Positions 1 through 8,454 of a stretch of DNA of 17,085 nt are shown one piece after another (the first letter of the stretch is position 1; the number at the start of each line of letters is the position of its first letter). The notes beneath the pieces are model-generated. The model searched no databases. It worked only from the letters and a program-made list of their open reading frames with translations, and had not been told where the DNA came from. The position numbers and the translations under genes are program-made. The stretch lies in the NCBI GenBank assembly GCA_028818385.1, contig JAPPNY010000155.1:1-17085 (forward strand), in the 5' to 3' direction. This stretch comes from Spirochaetaceae bacterium (GTDB lineage Bacteria > Spirochaetota > Spirochaetia > SZUA-6 > Bin103).

Positions 1-17
1 CGTCTCGAATCCTCAAT

Positions 18-365
18 TCAGCCAACTTTCGGGCTGGAGCGCGAATAACCCGGGTAGATACAGATTCCCTCGCTGACGATCTTGCGCAGGAACACACTTC
101 CGCGCCGAAACTCTTGCGCGAACTGGGAGCGGGTGAGCACGTAGTGGTCGATTTCGAACATGCGCTTGAAGGATCTCAGCGCTGTCGTCAGCTCACGGGC
201 GCTCTCGTTCCTTGGCGCGCCGTCACACTCCTCGGTCACGACTAGCAGGTCGAGGTCGTTGCCCGACGCCGTCTGCGCGACCGAACCGAACAGGATGATT
301 TCGACCGGATCGACCGCCTCGACGACCGCGTCACGTACCAATGATGCGGTCTTCCGTGTGACCAC
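18..365 (-). CDS. MNT-type nucleotidyltransferase domain protein
   Basis: Small protein of 115 residues with the minimal nucleotidyltransferase fold (MNT/KNTase-like, pol-beta superfamily). The glycine-serine signature is at G27-S28 in LFGSVAQ. It is followed by the metal-binding pair D37 and D39 in NDLDLLVV, and D73 in FEIDHYVL fits the third catalytic carboxylate. Family members transfer AMP or another nucleotide to a target, and many are the antitoxin-like partner of a HEPN RNase encoded next door. Any such partner downstream would lie beyond the left edge of the window. The GTG start at 365 is chosen because the domain begins directly after it. The frame stays open further upstream but codes nothing recognisable, and no clear Shine-Dalgarno is visible. 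It lies 149 nt behind the M16 protease gene on the same strand. Base composition is less GC-rich than the protease gene, which hints at acquisition. Confidence 0.8.
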   Translation of the reverse strand: MVTRKTASLVRDAVVEAVDPVEIILFGSVAQTASGNDLDLLVVTEECDGAPRNESARELTTALRSFKRMFEIDHYVLTRSQFAQEFRRGSVFLRKIVSEGICIYPGYSRSSPKVG

Positions 366-514
366 GGAAAAAACGATACCACGCGGCCGCGCCCCCTTCG
401 GCTGCAGCGGTACGGGGCGCTGGCCCGTTCGAGCGCAGTGCCGAGTCCTCGTCCTCGTTTTTCCACGTGCCGGTGAGCTGCACGTCGTGTTCGACCGAGC
501 CCATCGGCGGACCG

Positions 515-3511
515 CTATCCGGCGGCGGGACCGGGGCGGCCGCCGGCGCCGGGATGCAGGATGTCGCGGACTTCCAGCGGCTGCCCCAGCTCCTGGTTGG
601 CCTGCTCCAGCTTCTGGCGGCTGGAGACCACGCAGACGGAGGCGTGTTCGGACGGCGCCAGGAGGTCGCCAAGTGCTTCCTTCACGGCCCGCGGGGTGAC
701 GCGGCGCAGCGACTCGTAGCGTCCCTGGCGCAGCTCGTCCGTGGTGCCGCTCAGGTGGCGCTGCAGCGCCGCTCCGGTCGCCTGTCCGGGTCGGACCGGG
801 CGGAAGTCTCCCTTGGCGGTGGCGATGATGGCGCGGTCGATGTCGAGCTGGCTCCACTCGGCGTCGGCCACGTAGCGCTCCGTGGCGTCGAATACGCCGA
901 GGGTGCGTGCCACGTGCGGGTCGCGGTACGAACCGAAGGCGGCCCGCGCGGATCGCGCGTCGTAGGAGAAGCTCGCGCCGTAGGCGTTGCCCTTGAAGCG
1001 CACCTCCGGCAGCAGGTAGTCCATGCGGATCAGGTGGGCTCCCACCCGCAGCGGCGCCTCGGCCGGGTCGGAGGCGTGCGGCGCCGGGATCACCTTGGCG
1101 CAGTGGGCGACCTGGATCGGCCCGGCCAGACCGGCGTGCGCAGGCGGCAGCGGGGCGAAGCCGGTCGGCGCGGCGACGACCGGGGCGGCCGGCATCGACG
1201 CGATCCAGGAGGCCAGGGCCGTGGAGGCGAGGTCGAAGGCGGCGTCGCCGCCGGTGAAGCTCACCGCCAGCCGGTCGCGGTTCAGCAGGAAGTCGCGGAT
1301 CGACTCGATCCGCCCGATCAGCGCGTCCGCGTGATCGTCGAACGCGCCCGCGACCTCTTCGCACTGGTCGAGTTGCGGGAGCCCGCCCATCAGGTCGTGC
1401 AGGTAGCCATCCTCGCTCATGCCGCGCGCCGCGTAGGTCTGGGCGGTGCCCAGGCCCTGATGCACCAGTTGGGTGCGGAAGCGGGAGCGCGTCTGCACCA
1501 TGACCTCGCGCAGCCGCTCGCGGTCCCCGGGATCGACCTCGAACAGCAGGTCGCGCAGCAGCTCCAGCGCCGCTTCCATCTGGTCGTCCAGCGCCTTGAG
1601 GCGAACGGTGAGCCGCCAGACCCGACGCTCCGGCTCCTCGGCGTGCCAGCCGATGCCGGTCGAGGCGGCGATGCCGCCGGTGGTGGCCGCCGATCGCCGA
1701 GCGATCGCCGCGTAGTCCTGTCCGGCGGCGCCGAGCTTGCGCAGCGCCGACGTGTAGCGCGGCACGAAGGGCCAGAGCTCCGCGGGCAGTCCGACCAGAT
1801 CGAACGACAGCGCCAGGTAGTTGACGCCGTTGGCGTACACGTCGTTGCGCAGGAGGTCGACCCCGCCGACGTCGTGCACGGCGGTGTCGATGTGCGTGAT
1901 CTCTCCCGGCAGGTCTCCGACGGCAAGCTGTGGCAGCCGCGCCAGCGCCTCCGGGCTGTTGGGCTGGCTGTTGCTGCGCTGCAGCGCGGCCGCCTCCTCG
2001 GCGATCCGCCGGGTATCCCCGTCGGATAGGCCCCCGCGTAGCGTGCGCATCCGTTCCGCGAACGCCGTGTCGGTCCGTTCCTGCAGCTCCGGATCGGGAC
2101 GCAGGCGGATGCGGAGGCGGTGCGGATTGGCAAGCAGCCGTTCGCGGATCATCCGCTCGAAGAGCTTCGGATCGTCGCGGTAGCGCTGCCGGAACGCCTC
2201 CAGGTGCTCGCCCAGCCGCAGGAACGTCAGGGGGTCCATGCCGTAGATCCACGCGTCCAGGACGCGGTCCAGCATGTGCAGCGGGTACATGGGCTGGATC
2301 TCCTGGTAGTGGTAGGTGGCCTGCTGCAGTGCGGTGTCGACCTGCTCGGCGGTCACCCCGTTCTCGGCGATGTCGCCCAGGGTGGATACGACCAGGTCCG
2401 TGAACCGCTCCGTGCGGTCGGCCTCGCTGTCCTTGATGCCCACGGCAAAGGCGATCTCCCGCCCCAGCGGAAACGCTCCCGAGGAGACCAGGTCGGCGCC
2501 GATGCCGCTGTCGATGATCGCCTTGCGCAGCGGTGCCGCCTCGTGGCCGAGCAGGATCGTGTCCAGCAGGTACCACTCGATCCCGGCATCGACGTCGGTG
2601 GCGTCGGCCGTCAGCCAGCCCAGAAACAGGTAGGTCTTGCCGTCCGTGGCCTCGCCCGGGCCGATCGGATAGGTGTCGTCGAAGTGGCGCGGCTCGGACC
2701 AGCGCGGCTGCAGGCCCAGGTCGATCGCGGGCGTGGCGCTGGTCAGGCCGGAGAGCCGTGGGCTGAGGAAGTCCAGGTAGTCTCGCGTCGGGATGTCGCC
2801 GTACAGGAAGAAGTAGGCGTTGCCGGGCTGATAGTGGTCGGCGTGGTAGCGGCGAAAGGCGTCGTAGGTGAGGTCCGGGATCGATTCCGGCTCGCCGCCG
2901 GAGGAGCGGCCGTAGATGGTGTCCGGCAGCAGCTTGCGCATGGCGCCGCGGTACAGCCGAGCCAGCGGGCTGGAGTAGGCGCCCTTCATCTCGTTGTAGA
3001 CGATGCCGGTCACCGCCAGCGCCCCGGTCGGGTCGTCCGGATCGGCGGGGGCCAGGTGGTGGCCTTCCCGCTTGAAGGAGTCCTCGGTGAGCAGCGGATG
3101 GAACACCGCGTCGAAGTACACCTTGGCCAGGTTGAACAGGTCCTTGCGGGTGTTGCTGGCCACCGGGTAGTAGGTGCAGTCCGGCGCGGTCATGGCGTTG
3201 ATGAAGGTGGCCATGCTCATCTTCAGCATCTCGAAGAACGGCTCGCGCACCGGGAAGCGGCGGGAGCCGGCCAGCACCACGTGCTCCAGGATGTGCGGCA
3301 GCCCGGTATCGTCCGGCGGCGGCGTGGGGAAGTTGATCGAGAACAGGTTCTCCGGGTCGTCGCAGTGGACGTGCAGGATGCGGGCGCCGCTCGCCCGGTG
3401 GTCGACCCGGTAGGCGCGTCCGCGCACCTCCGGTACGGGGTCGACGGAGCGGACGGTGAAGCCGTCGATCGCCTCTCCGGCGGCGTGCAGTTGTGCGGGA
3501 ATGGCAGGCAT
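515..3511 (-). CDS. PreP-like M16C family zinc metalloprotease (presequence protease / insulinase superfamily)
   Basis: Protein of 998 residues, the normal length for bacterial PreP-like M16C proteases. These are single-chain two-half chambers that degrade unstructured peptides. The inverted zinc motif HxxEH is at H73-I-L-E76-H77. The block AGSRRFPVREPFFEMLK and the following TFINAMTAPDCTYYPVAS are hallmarks of this subfamily. The distal zinc ligand is E174 in VYNEMKG. In the C-terminal half, R838 and Y844 in VRFKGNAYG match the conserved Arg-Tyr pair that positions substrate. No signal peptide is evident, so a cytoplasmic peptide-scavenging role is inferred. The start at ATG 3511 has no Shine-Dalgarno; a TATGAT box lies 9 nt upstream (3521-3526), so the transcript may be nearly leaderless. 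It follows the flavin reductase gene by 45 nt on the same strand. Confidence 0.95.
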   Translation of the reverse strand: MPAIPAQLHAAGEAIDGFTVRSVDPVPEVRGRAYRVDHRASGARILHVHCDDPENLFSINFPTPPPDDTGLPHILEHVVLAGSRRFPVREPFFEMLKMSMATFINAMTAPDCTYYPVASNTRKDLFNLAKVYFDAVFHPLLTEDSFKREGHHLAPADPDDPTGALAVTGIVYNEMKGAYSSPLARLYRGAMRKLLPDTIYGRSSGGEPESIPDLTYDAFRRYHADHYQPGNAYFFLYGDIPTRDYLDFLSPRLSGLTSATPAIDLGLQPRWSEPRHFDDTYPIGPGEATDGKTYLFLGWLTADATDVDAGIEWYLLDTILLGHEAAPLRKAIIDSGIGADLVSSGAFPLGREIAFAVGIKDSEADRTERFTDLVVSTLGDIAENGVTAEQVDTALQQATYHYQEIQPMYPLHMLDRVLDAWIYGMDPLTFLRLGEHLEAFRQRYRDDPKLFERMIRERLLANPHRLRIRLRPDPELQERTDTAFAERMRTLRGGLSDGDTRRIAEEAAALQRSNSQPNSPEALARLPQLAVGDLPGEITHIDTAVHDVGGVDLLRNDVYANGVNYLALSFDLVGLPAELWPFVPRYTSALRKLGAAGQDYAAIARRSAATTGGIAASTGIGWHAEEPERRVWRLTVRLKALDDQMEAALELLRDLLFEVDPGDRERLREVMVQTRSRFRTQLVHQGLGTAQTYAARGMSEDGYLHDLMGGLPQLDQCEEVAGAFDDHADALIGRIESIRDFLLNRDRLAVSFTGGDAAFDLASTALASWIASMPAAPVVAAPTGFAPLPPAHAGLAGPIQVAHCAKVIPAPHASDPAEAPLRVGAHLIRMDYLLPEVRFKGNAYGASFSYDARSARAAFGSYRDPHVARTLGVFDATERYVADAEWSQLDIDRAIIATAKGDFRPVRPGQATGAALQRHLSGTTDELRQGRYESLRRVTPRAVKEALGDLLAPSEHASVCVVSSRQKLEQANQELGQPLEVRDILHPGAGGRPGPAAG

Positions 3512-3556
3512 GACGGCCGCATCATACCCGACTGGATGCGCGGGAGGCGGTCCTGC

Positions 3557-4072
3557 TCAGTCGCGGGTTTCGGGAGCGATGCCCCGGTAGGCGCCGCCGA
3601 AGAACAGCAGCGGATCGCCCCCTCCGGAACCGGTGCTGGCCGCGTCTCCGGCGACGATCCGGCCGATGAAGATCTCGTGATCGCCCCCCGGCAGCCGATC
3701 GGTCAGCCGGCAGTCCACCCACGCCAGCGCGTCGCGGAACACCGGTGCGCCGGTCTCGGCCGTGCGCAGCGCGACGCCCTCCAGGCTCTTGGGCCCGGGG
3801 GTGGCGAAGCGTTGGGAGAGGTCTTCCTGGTCGCGGCGCAGGATGCTGACCGCGAAGGCGGCCGATTCGGTCAGCCGCTCGCGCATGGCGTTGCGCAGGT
3901 CGACGGCGAACAGGATCAGGGGAGGGGAGAGCGACAGCGACAGGAGCGAGTTGGCGGTCATCGCCCACCCCGCGGCTCCCTGTCCGGTCGTCACCACGGA
4001 GACGCCCGTAGCGAACATGCCCATGATGCGGCGCTGCTCGCGGGGATCGAAGTCCGGCATCGGCTGCTCCAT
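3557..4072 (-). CDS. Flavin reductase-like domain protein (FMN-binding split barrel)
   Basis: Protein of 171 residues matching the HpaC/flavin-reductase family: FATGVSVVTT at 20-29, then TANSLLSLSLSPPLILFAV at 39-57, which forms the FMN-binding core. A later GDHEIFIGRI segment is the usual closing strand pair. Such proteins reduce FMN or FAD with NAD(P)H and feed reduced flavin to a partner monooxygenase. No monooxygenase lies beside it here, so the partner and physiological role are unknown. Its ATG overlaps the TGA of the upstream isomerase gene by one base (TGATG), indicating translational coupling. A second in-frame ATG at 4060 has GGAG six bases upstream and may be the true start, giving 167 residues. 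Confidence 0.88.
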   Translation of the reverse strand: MEQPMPDFDPREQRRIMGMFATGVSVVTTGQGAAGWAMTANSLLSLSLSPPLILFAVDLRNAMRERLTESAAFAVSILRRDQEDLSQRFATPGPKSLEGVALRTAETGAPVFRDALAWVDCRLTDRLPGGDHEIFIGRIVAGDAASTGSGGGDPLLFFGGAYRGIAPETRD

Positions 4073-5745
4073 CAGTGCATGGCCGAGCGCAGCGTGTCGA
4101 GTCCGGCGGCCGGATCGGAACCCAGGTCGACGCGGAGCACGCGCCGGCCGGCATCGAGCAGGGCCTGCCGGTCGCCGAGCGCCTGCGCCTCGATCAGCAC
4201 CCCGAACGACAGCGAGCTCGCCTCGGCGCCGGCGCGGTCCGGAATGGGCAGGTCGTCCGCGCAGCCGGCCGTGAGCTGAATGAACGCGCCGCGGCCGGCA
4301 TCGCCCTTGTGCAACTGGCCGGTCGAGTGCAGGAAACGCGGGCCGTAGCCGCAGGTCGTGGCAACGCCGGTGAGCTCCAGGATGCGCCGCCGCAGCCGGT
4401 CCAGCGCCGCGTCGGTCGCGGGCGTCGGCGCCAGGTAGGCATGCAGCGCCACGTAGCCAGGCGGGTCATCCGAGTGCGGGGGCCGCAGGAACGCGGCGAG
4501 CGCGCCGCGCACGTCTGCCGCGTCACCGCCGTACACGGTAAGGCCGTCGAGGGCCGCCGTCGGGGTGAGCGCCGGCAGGGAGCCGGTGTCGCGGTAGGCT
4601 TCGACCATGTTCCTCGCCCTGATCTTGGCCGATTCCACGTTCGGCTGATCGAAGGGGTTGATGCCCATCACCGCGCCGGCCACGGCGGTGGCGATCTCCC
4701 ACCGGTACATGACCGCGCCCAGCTCGTCGGGGGAATCGAGGACGCACTCGGCCGCCGGGTGCCCGGACTCGGCCAGCGCACCGAGGCCACTCTCCGGCTC
4801 GCTGCTCAGGCGATGGCCCACGAACACACGGTCCTCGGGATAGCGGCCGGCGTCGAGCTCCATCTCGCCCTCCACGGGCAGGATGCCGCGGCCGTCCTTG
4901 CCGGTGCTTTCCGCGACGAGCTGCTCGATCCAGGCGCCGAGCGGAGCCAGGCTCTTCGAGGAACGCAGCATCATCTTGTCCCGCCCGGACCGCTCGGCGG
5001 CTCCCAGCAGCGCGCCCAGCGCGACCCCGGCGCTGTCCCCGATCGGCTGCACGGCCTCGGCCGCGGCGGCCTCCAGCAACCGTGCGACGTCCACGCCCAT
5101 GAGCGCCGCCGGCACCAAACCGAAGTTGGACAGCGCCGAGTAGCGGCCGCCCACCTCCGGGTCGCCGTACATCACGTGCGCCGCCCCGAGCTCGCGGGCC
5201 TCGCGCTCCAGGCCGGAGCCCGGATCGGTGATCGCCACCACGCGCGCCTGCGCCGCCGCGCGGCCGAGCTCGCGGTCCAGCCACGTGAACAGGTGCCGGA
5301 ACAGGCTGATCGTCTCCACCGTGCCGCCCGACTTGGTGGCGACCAGCACCAGCGTCCGCTCGGGCGGCGCCTCGGCCACCGCGGCGCGCACGGCGTCGGG
5401 ATGCGTGCTGTCCAGCACGCGCAGGTTCAGGTATCCGGGGCGGCTGCCCAGCACGCGGCCGAACACCTCGGGCGCCAGGCTCGAGCCGCCCATGCCCAAC
5501 AGCAGCGCCCGGGTCAGGCCGGCCGCCCGAGCGTCGGCGACCACGCGCTCGATCGCGGGCAGCTCGGCGCTCATCGTCGCGGGCAGCGTCAGCCAGCCCA
5601 GGCGGTCGGCGACCTCGGTCGGGTCCGGCCCCCAGACCGTGTGGTCGCGCGCCCGCAGCCGGTCGCCGATCCGTTCGGCGCCCAGGCGCTCCCGGCACGC
5701 CCGAACCTCCGCCGCGAGGGAGGATGGGTCGCAGCGGAACGTCAA
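4072..5745 (-). CDS. pgi: Glucose-6-phosphate isomerase (Tal-Pgi fusion-type isomerase half)
   Basis: Protein of 557 residues that interconverts glucose 6-phosphate and fructose 6-phosphate in the cytoplasm. Two SIS sugar-phosphate folds are visible: [10 protein letters not shown] at 84-93, TKSGGTVE at 137-144 and GGRYSALS at 199-206. Later come the [12 protein letters not shown] block (279-290), NPFDQPNVE (363-371) and STGQLHKGD (474-482), which are typical of the isomerase half of bifunctional transaldolase/glucose-6-phosphate isomerases rather than of E. coli Pgi. The start is a TTG at 5745 that overlaps the transaldolase stop as TTGA, so translation probably depends on re-initiation. The gene is followed by the flavin reductase with a one-base overlap. 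In this arrangement tal and pgi together connect the non-oxidative pentose phosphate pathway with glycolysis. Confidence 0.93.
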   Translation of the reverse strand: MTFRCDPSSLAAEVRACRERLGAERIGDRLRARDHTVWGPDPTEVADRLGWLTLPATMSAELPAIERVVADARAAGLTRALLLGMGGSSLAPEVFGRVLGSRPGYLNLRVLDSTHPDAVRAAVAEAPPERTLVLVATKSGGTVETISLFRHLFTWLDRELGRAAAQARVVAITDPGSGLEREARELGAAHVMYGDPEVGGRYSALSNFGLVPAALMGVDVARLLEAAAAEAVQPIGDSAGVALGALLGAAERSGRDKMMLRSSKSLAPLGAWIEQLVAESTGKDGRGILPVEGEMELDAGRYPEDRVFVGHRLSSEPESGLGALAESGHPAAECVLDSPDELGAVMYRWEIATAVAGAVMGINPFDQPNVESAKIRARNMVEAYRDTGSLPALTPTAALDGLTVYGGDAADVRGALAAFLRPPHSDDPPGYVALHAYLAPTPATDAALDRLRRRILELTGVATTCGYGPRFLHSTGQLHKGDAGRGAFIQLTAGCADDLPIPDRAGAEASSLSFGVLIEAQALGDRQALLDAGRRVLRVDLGSDPAAGLDTLRSAMH

Positions 5746-6842
5746 GCGGCCAGCTCGGACCGTTTGTGCTCGACCGACGCGAGCAGCGCGTCGAAGGACT
5801 CCGCGAACGCGGCGACGCCGGCCTGCTGCAGGTCGGCCGTCACCCGGTCCAGGTCGACGCCGGCGCCGGCAAGCCCTTCGATATGGCGCCGCGCTTCGTC
5901 CACGCCCGCGGTCAACGTGACGGCGGCCGTGCCGCCGGCGCGGAATGCGTCCAGCGTCTCCGGAGGCATCGTGTTGACGGTGTCGGGTCCGATCAGGTCG
6001 TCCACGTACTTGGTGGCCGGGTAGGCCGGGTTCTTGGTGCTGGTGCTTGCCCAGAGCAGGCGCTGCACGCGGGCGCCGGCCGCTGCCAGATTCTCCCAGC
6101 GCTCTCCGGAGAAGATCGACTGGTAGGCCGCGTAGGCGATCCTGGCATTGGCGACCGCCGCCGTGCCGAGCAGGGGCGAGCCGTCCGGCAGGGCGTCGTC
6201 GACCGCCGTGTCCACGCGGCTCACGAAGAACGACGCCACGGAGCCGATGCGGTTCACGGCGTGGCCGCCGGGCACGGTGGGTCCGTGTGCGGCCAGCGTG
6301 GTCAGGCCGTCCAGGTAGGCGGCTGCCACCCGGCGATAGCCGTCCACGGAGAACAGGAGCGTGACGTTGATGTTGATCCCGGAGCCGATAAGCTCGGCGA
6401 TCGCGGGCACTCCGGCCGGGGTGCCGGGCACCTTGATCATCAGGTTCGGGCGGCCGACCGCAGCCGCCAGCCGCCTGGCAGCGGCAACCGTTCCCCGCGT
6501 GTCATGGGCGAGCGCCGGGCTCACCTCCAGGCTCACGAACCCGTCGCGCCCGTCGAGGCGGTCGTAGGTCGGGCGCAGCTCGTCGCACGCGCGCGCGATG
6601 TCCGCGATCGCCAGCGCCTCGTACGCTTCCTCCGTGGACGCGTCCCGTGGCACCTCGCGGAGTTGCTGGTCGTAGTCGTCGCTCTGGCCGATGGCCTTCT
6701 GGAAGATGGTGGGGTTGGACGTGACCCCGTGCACCCCCTCGGCTACCAGCCGGGAAAGGCCGGCGTCGCGCAGGAAGCTGCGCTGGATGAAGTCGAGCCA
6801 GACCGCCTGGCCCAGTTGCGTCAGATCGTGTGGTGTCGGCAC
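5742..6842 (-). CDS. tal: Transaldolase
   Basis: Transaldolase of 366 residues, moving a dihydroxyacetone unit between sedoheptulose 7-phosphate and glyceraldehyde 3-phosphate in the pentose phosphate pathway. Motifs include [10 protein letters not shown] near the N-terminus, VTSNPTIF at 40-47, the Schiff-base lysine K137 in [12 protein letters not shown], and [32 protein letters not shown], the subclass typical of tal genes paired or fused with pgi. The GTG start at 6842 is preferred over an ATG at 6944. It begins at the family N-terminus and has the strong ribosome site AAGGAGA six bases upstream, while the extra 34 residues of the long form look non-coding. First gene of a minus-strand directon. 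Its stop overlaps the pgi start by 4 nt. Confidence 0.94.
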   Translation of the reverse strand: MPTPHDLTQLGQAVWLDFIQRSFLRDAGLSRLVAEGVHGVTSNPTIFQKAIGQSDDYDQQLREVPRDASTEEAYEALAIADIARACDELRPTYDRLDGRDGFVSLEVSPALAHDTRGTVAAARRLAAAVGRPNLMIKVPGTPAGVPAIAELIGSGININVTLLFSVDGYRRVAAAYLDGLTTLAAHGPTVPGGHAVNRIGSVASFFVSRVDTAVDDALPDGSPLLGTAAVANARIAYAAYQSIFSGERWENLAAAGARVQRLLWASTSTKNPAYPATKYVDDLIGPDTVNTMPPETLDAFRAGGTAAVTLTAGVDEARRHIEGLAGAGVDLDRVTADLQQAGVAAFAESFDALLASVEHKRSELAA

Positions 6843-6848
6843 CGCGGG

Positions 6849-6855
6849 TCTCCTT
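6849..6855 (-). promoter_or_regulatory. Shine-Dalgarno site that fixes the transaldolase start
   Basis: The minus strand reads AAGGAGA followed by six bases and then GTG at 6842. This is one of the strongest ribosome sites in the window, and it rules against the upstream ATG at 6944. Confidence 0.8.
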
Positions 6856-6871
6856 GTTTGATTACCGCCAC

Positions 6872-6901
6872 ATGGTACCGCGGGCGTTCCATGGCAGTCA
6901 T
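6872..6901 (-). promoter_or_regulatory. tal: Candidate promoter for the tal-pgi directon
   Basis: On the minus strand a -35-like ATGACT (6896-6901) is separated by 18 bases from a -10-like TACCAT (6872-6877), each matching four of six consensus bases. It lies in the 147-bp divergent gap before tal and yhhQ. This is a weak match judged by eye. Confidence 0.3.
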
Positions 6902-6954
6902 GCGACGGCCCCGACGTGGACGTCTCCAAGCCGCTGTTTCGCAAACGATCATTC

Positions 6955-6983
6955 TTGCGTGGATCGGCCGGCGCGGGTAGGCT
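6955..6983 (+). promoter_or_regulatory. Candidate promoter directly in front of the queuosine-precursor transporter
   Basis: TTGCGT (6955-6960) is spaced by 17 bases from TAGGCT (6978-6983). The ATG at 6990 begins only 6 bases after the -10 box, about where transcription would start, so the mRNA may be leaderless. No Shine-Dalgarno is seen before this ATG. I looked for a preQ1 riboswitch in this gap and did not recognise one. Confidence 0.4.
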
Positions 6984-6989
6984 CGATTG

Positions 6990-7688
6990 ATGAAGCCGCA
7001 GTCCGCCCGACCCCGCTACCTCGATGTCATCACGGCGCTGTTCGTGACCACGCTGGTGGTTTCAAACATCATCGCCGGCAAGCAGGTCGCCTTCACCGCG
7101 ACCATCGTCCTGCCCGCCGCGGTGATCCTGTTCCCGCTGACCTACATCCTCGCGGACGTGCTCACCGAGGTGTACGGCTACCAGCGCTGCCGCCGGGTGA
7201 TCTGGATCGGCTTTCTCTGCAACGCCGTGGCAGTCATCGCCATCGCGATCGGCGGCTGGCTGCGGCCGGCCGGATTCTGGGACGGCCAGGACGCCTACCT
7301 GCGCACCTTGGGCGCGGTCCCGCGCATCGTGGCGGCATCGTTCCTGGCCTACCTCGCCGGCGAGTTCGTCAATTCGTTCGTGCTCGCCAAGCTCAAGGTG
7401 GCCACGTCCGGCAGATTGCTGTGGCTGCGCACGATCGGCAGCACGGTGGTCGGCCAGTTGGTCGATTCCGGCGTGTTCATCACGGTCGCCTTCATCGGCG
7501 TGTTCCCTTCCGGCCAGGTGCTGCAACTGGTGGTGGCGCAGTGGCTGTTCAAGGTCGCCTACGAGACGGTCGCCACGCCACTGACCTACGCCGTGGTGGG
7601 CTGGTTGAAGCGGAGCGAGGGCGTCGACCACTTCGACACCGGGACCGACTTCACGCCGCTTCGCATGGGCGTGCCGTCCCGTGGCTGA
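6990..7688 (+). CDS. Queuosine precursor transporter, YhhQ/VUT family (DUF165)
   Basis: Hydrophobic protein of 232 residues with about six membrane-spanning segments. Family signatures are [15 protein letters not shown] near the N-terminus, [17 protein letters not shown] after the second helix, and the polar [15 protein letters not shown] segment in the second half. YhhQ proteins import the queuosine precursors preQ0 and preQ1 across the inner membrane. The neighbouring, overlapping queF supports that role. The ATG at 6990 is preferred over the adjacent TTG at 6987. The stop codon lies inside the start of queF, an 8-nt overlap, so the two genes are almost certainly co-expressed. Confidence 0.92.
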   Translation: MKPQSARPRYLDVITALFVTTLVVSNIIAGKQVAFTATIVLPAAVILFPLTYILADVLTEVYGYQRCRRVIWIGFLCNAVAVIAIAIGGWLRPAGFWDGQDAYLRTLGAVPRIVAASFLAYLAGEFVNSFVLAKLKVATSGRLLWLRTIGSTVVGQLVDSGVFITVAFIGVFPSGQVLQLVVAQWLFKVAYETVATPLTYAVVGWLKRSEGVDHFDTGTDFTPLRMGVPSRG

Positions 7689-8136
7689 GACTTCCCCGGC
7701 CGGCGACGAGCTGACCCTCCTCGGCGCGGAGGGCGTCGCCCAGCCGTCCCGGAAGCTGGAGACGTTCCCGAACCGCAGCCCGGACCGACCCTACCTGGTG
7801 AGCCTGGAGTGCCCGGAGTTCACCTGCGTGTGCCCGATGACCGCTCAACCGGACTTCGCCACCATCTCCATCCGCTACATCCCCGACCAGCGGGTCGTGG
7901 AGTCCAAGTCGCTGAAGCTGTACCTGTGGTCCTACCGCAACGAGGGAACCTTCCACGAGCACGTGACCAACCGCATCCTCGACGACCTGGTCGCGGCGCT
8001 GCAGCCGATCGCCTGCGAGGTGACCGGCGCCTTCAGCGTGCGCGGCGGCATCTCCATCACCGTCCTCGCCTCCTTCGAGCAGCCCGGCTCGGGCGGCTGG
8101 TCCGTACTCCCACCGCCCGCTCCCTCAATGGTGTAG
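7681..8136 (+). CDS. queF: NADPH-dependent preQ0 reductase (7-cyano-7-deazaguanine reductase), unimodular QueF
   Basis: Protein of 151 residues of the short (YkvM-type) QueF class in the tunnelling-fold superfamily. It reduces preQ0 to preQ1 in queuosine biosynthesis. The nucleophile is C51 in FTCVCPMTAQPDFA. The acid D58 sits seven residues later, as in Bacillus QueF, and E93 in FHEH is the substrate-binding glutamate, 42 residues after the cysteine as expected. The QueF signature ESKSLKLYLWSYR is at 74-86. The GTG start overlaps the transporter gene by 8 nt. The C-terminus carries a short proline-rich tail. No queC, queD or queE gene is in this window, so the unit may work on imported preQ0. 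Confidence 0.95.
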   Translation: MAETSPAGDELTLLGAEGVAQPSRKLETFPNRSPDRPYLVSLECPEFTCVCPMTAQPDFATISIRYIPDQRVVESKSLKLYLWSYRNEGTFHEHVTNRILDDLVAALQPIACEVTGAFSVRGGISITVLASFEQPGSGGWSVLPPPAPSMV

Positions 8137-8174
8137 CCCGCCGGGACGGCACGTACGCAGCCACCGATCCCACG

Positions 8175-8447
8175 ATGCCACCGGTATCGCACCCGTTCAA
8201 GAAAGGAGCCTTGGTCGTTCTGATGAACTACAATGATCATGCTCCACCCCATGTTCACGTGAAGTATCAAGGCGATGTCCGCAGCTACCGGATCGACATC
8301 AGAAGCAGGAACTGGCTCAGACCGGGCAGTGTGCTGCCGCGTCCTCTCCGACGGATGATCGAGGCTTGGGTGGAAGCTCACGAACAAGAACTGATCGAGC
8401 AGTGGAACGGAGTCAGACAGGGTCGACCGATCTCGATCGTAGGGTGA
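8175..8447 (+). CDS. DUF4160 family protein
   Basis: Protein of 90 residues of the DUF4160 family. It begins with the typical MPPVS, has the signature NYNDHAPPHVHV at 18-29, and closes with the helical RRMIEAWVEAHEQELIEQWN segment and a GRPISI tail. Molecular function is unestablished. DUF4160 genes commonly sit directly before DUF2442 genes and the pair is often suspected to be a toxin-antitoxin-like module. The ATG at 8175 is chosen from the family N-terminus and has no clear ribosome site. An internal ATG at 8223 lies 14 nt behind an AAGGAG (8203-8208), so a shorter product is possible. Base composition is visibly less GC-rich than queF and the deacylase on either side. Confidence 0.82.
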   Translation: MPPVSHPFKKGALVVLMNYNDHAPPHVHVKYQGDVRSYRIDIRSRNWLRPGSVLPRPLRRMIEAWVEAHEQELIEQWNGVRQGRPISIVG

Positions 8448-8454
8448 CGACAGT

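Noticed and set aside
366..2576. Very long minus-strand open frame continuous with the nucleotidyltransferase gene
   Set aside because: It is another frame of the M16 protease gene, Arg/Gly/Pro-rich with no domain. Only the last 115 codons (18-365) encode a recognisable protein.
2120..4279. Long plus-strand open frame opposite the protease and flavin reductase genes
   Set aside because: High-GC antisense frame with low-complexity Val/Gly/Arg/Gln composition. The opposite strand carries well-conserved enzymes.
4075..6024. Long plus-strand open frame opposite pgi and tal
   Set aside because: Shadow of the isomerase and transaldolase genes; no motif, and biased composition.
6843..6989. preQ1 riboswitch before the queuosine-precursor transporter
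   Set aside because: I could not identify the short H-type pseudoknot pattern, and the likely promoter sits directly against the start codon.
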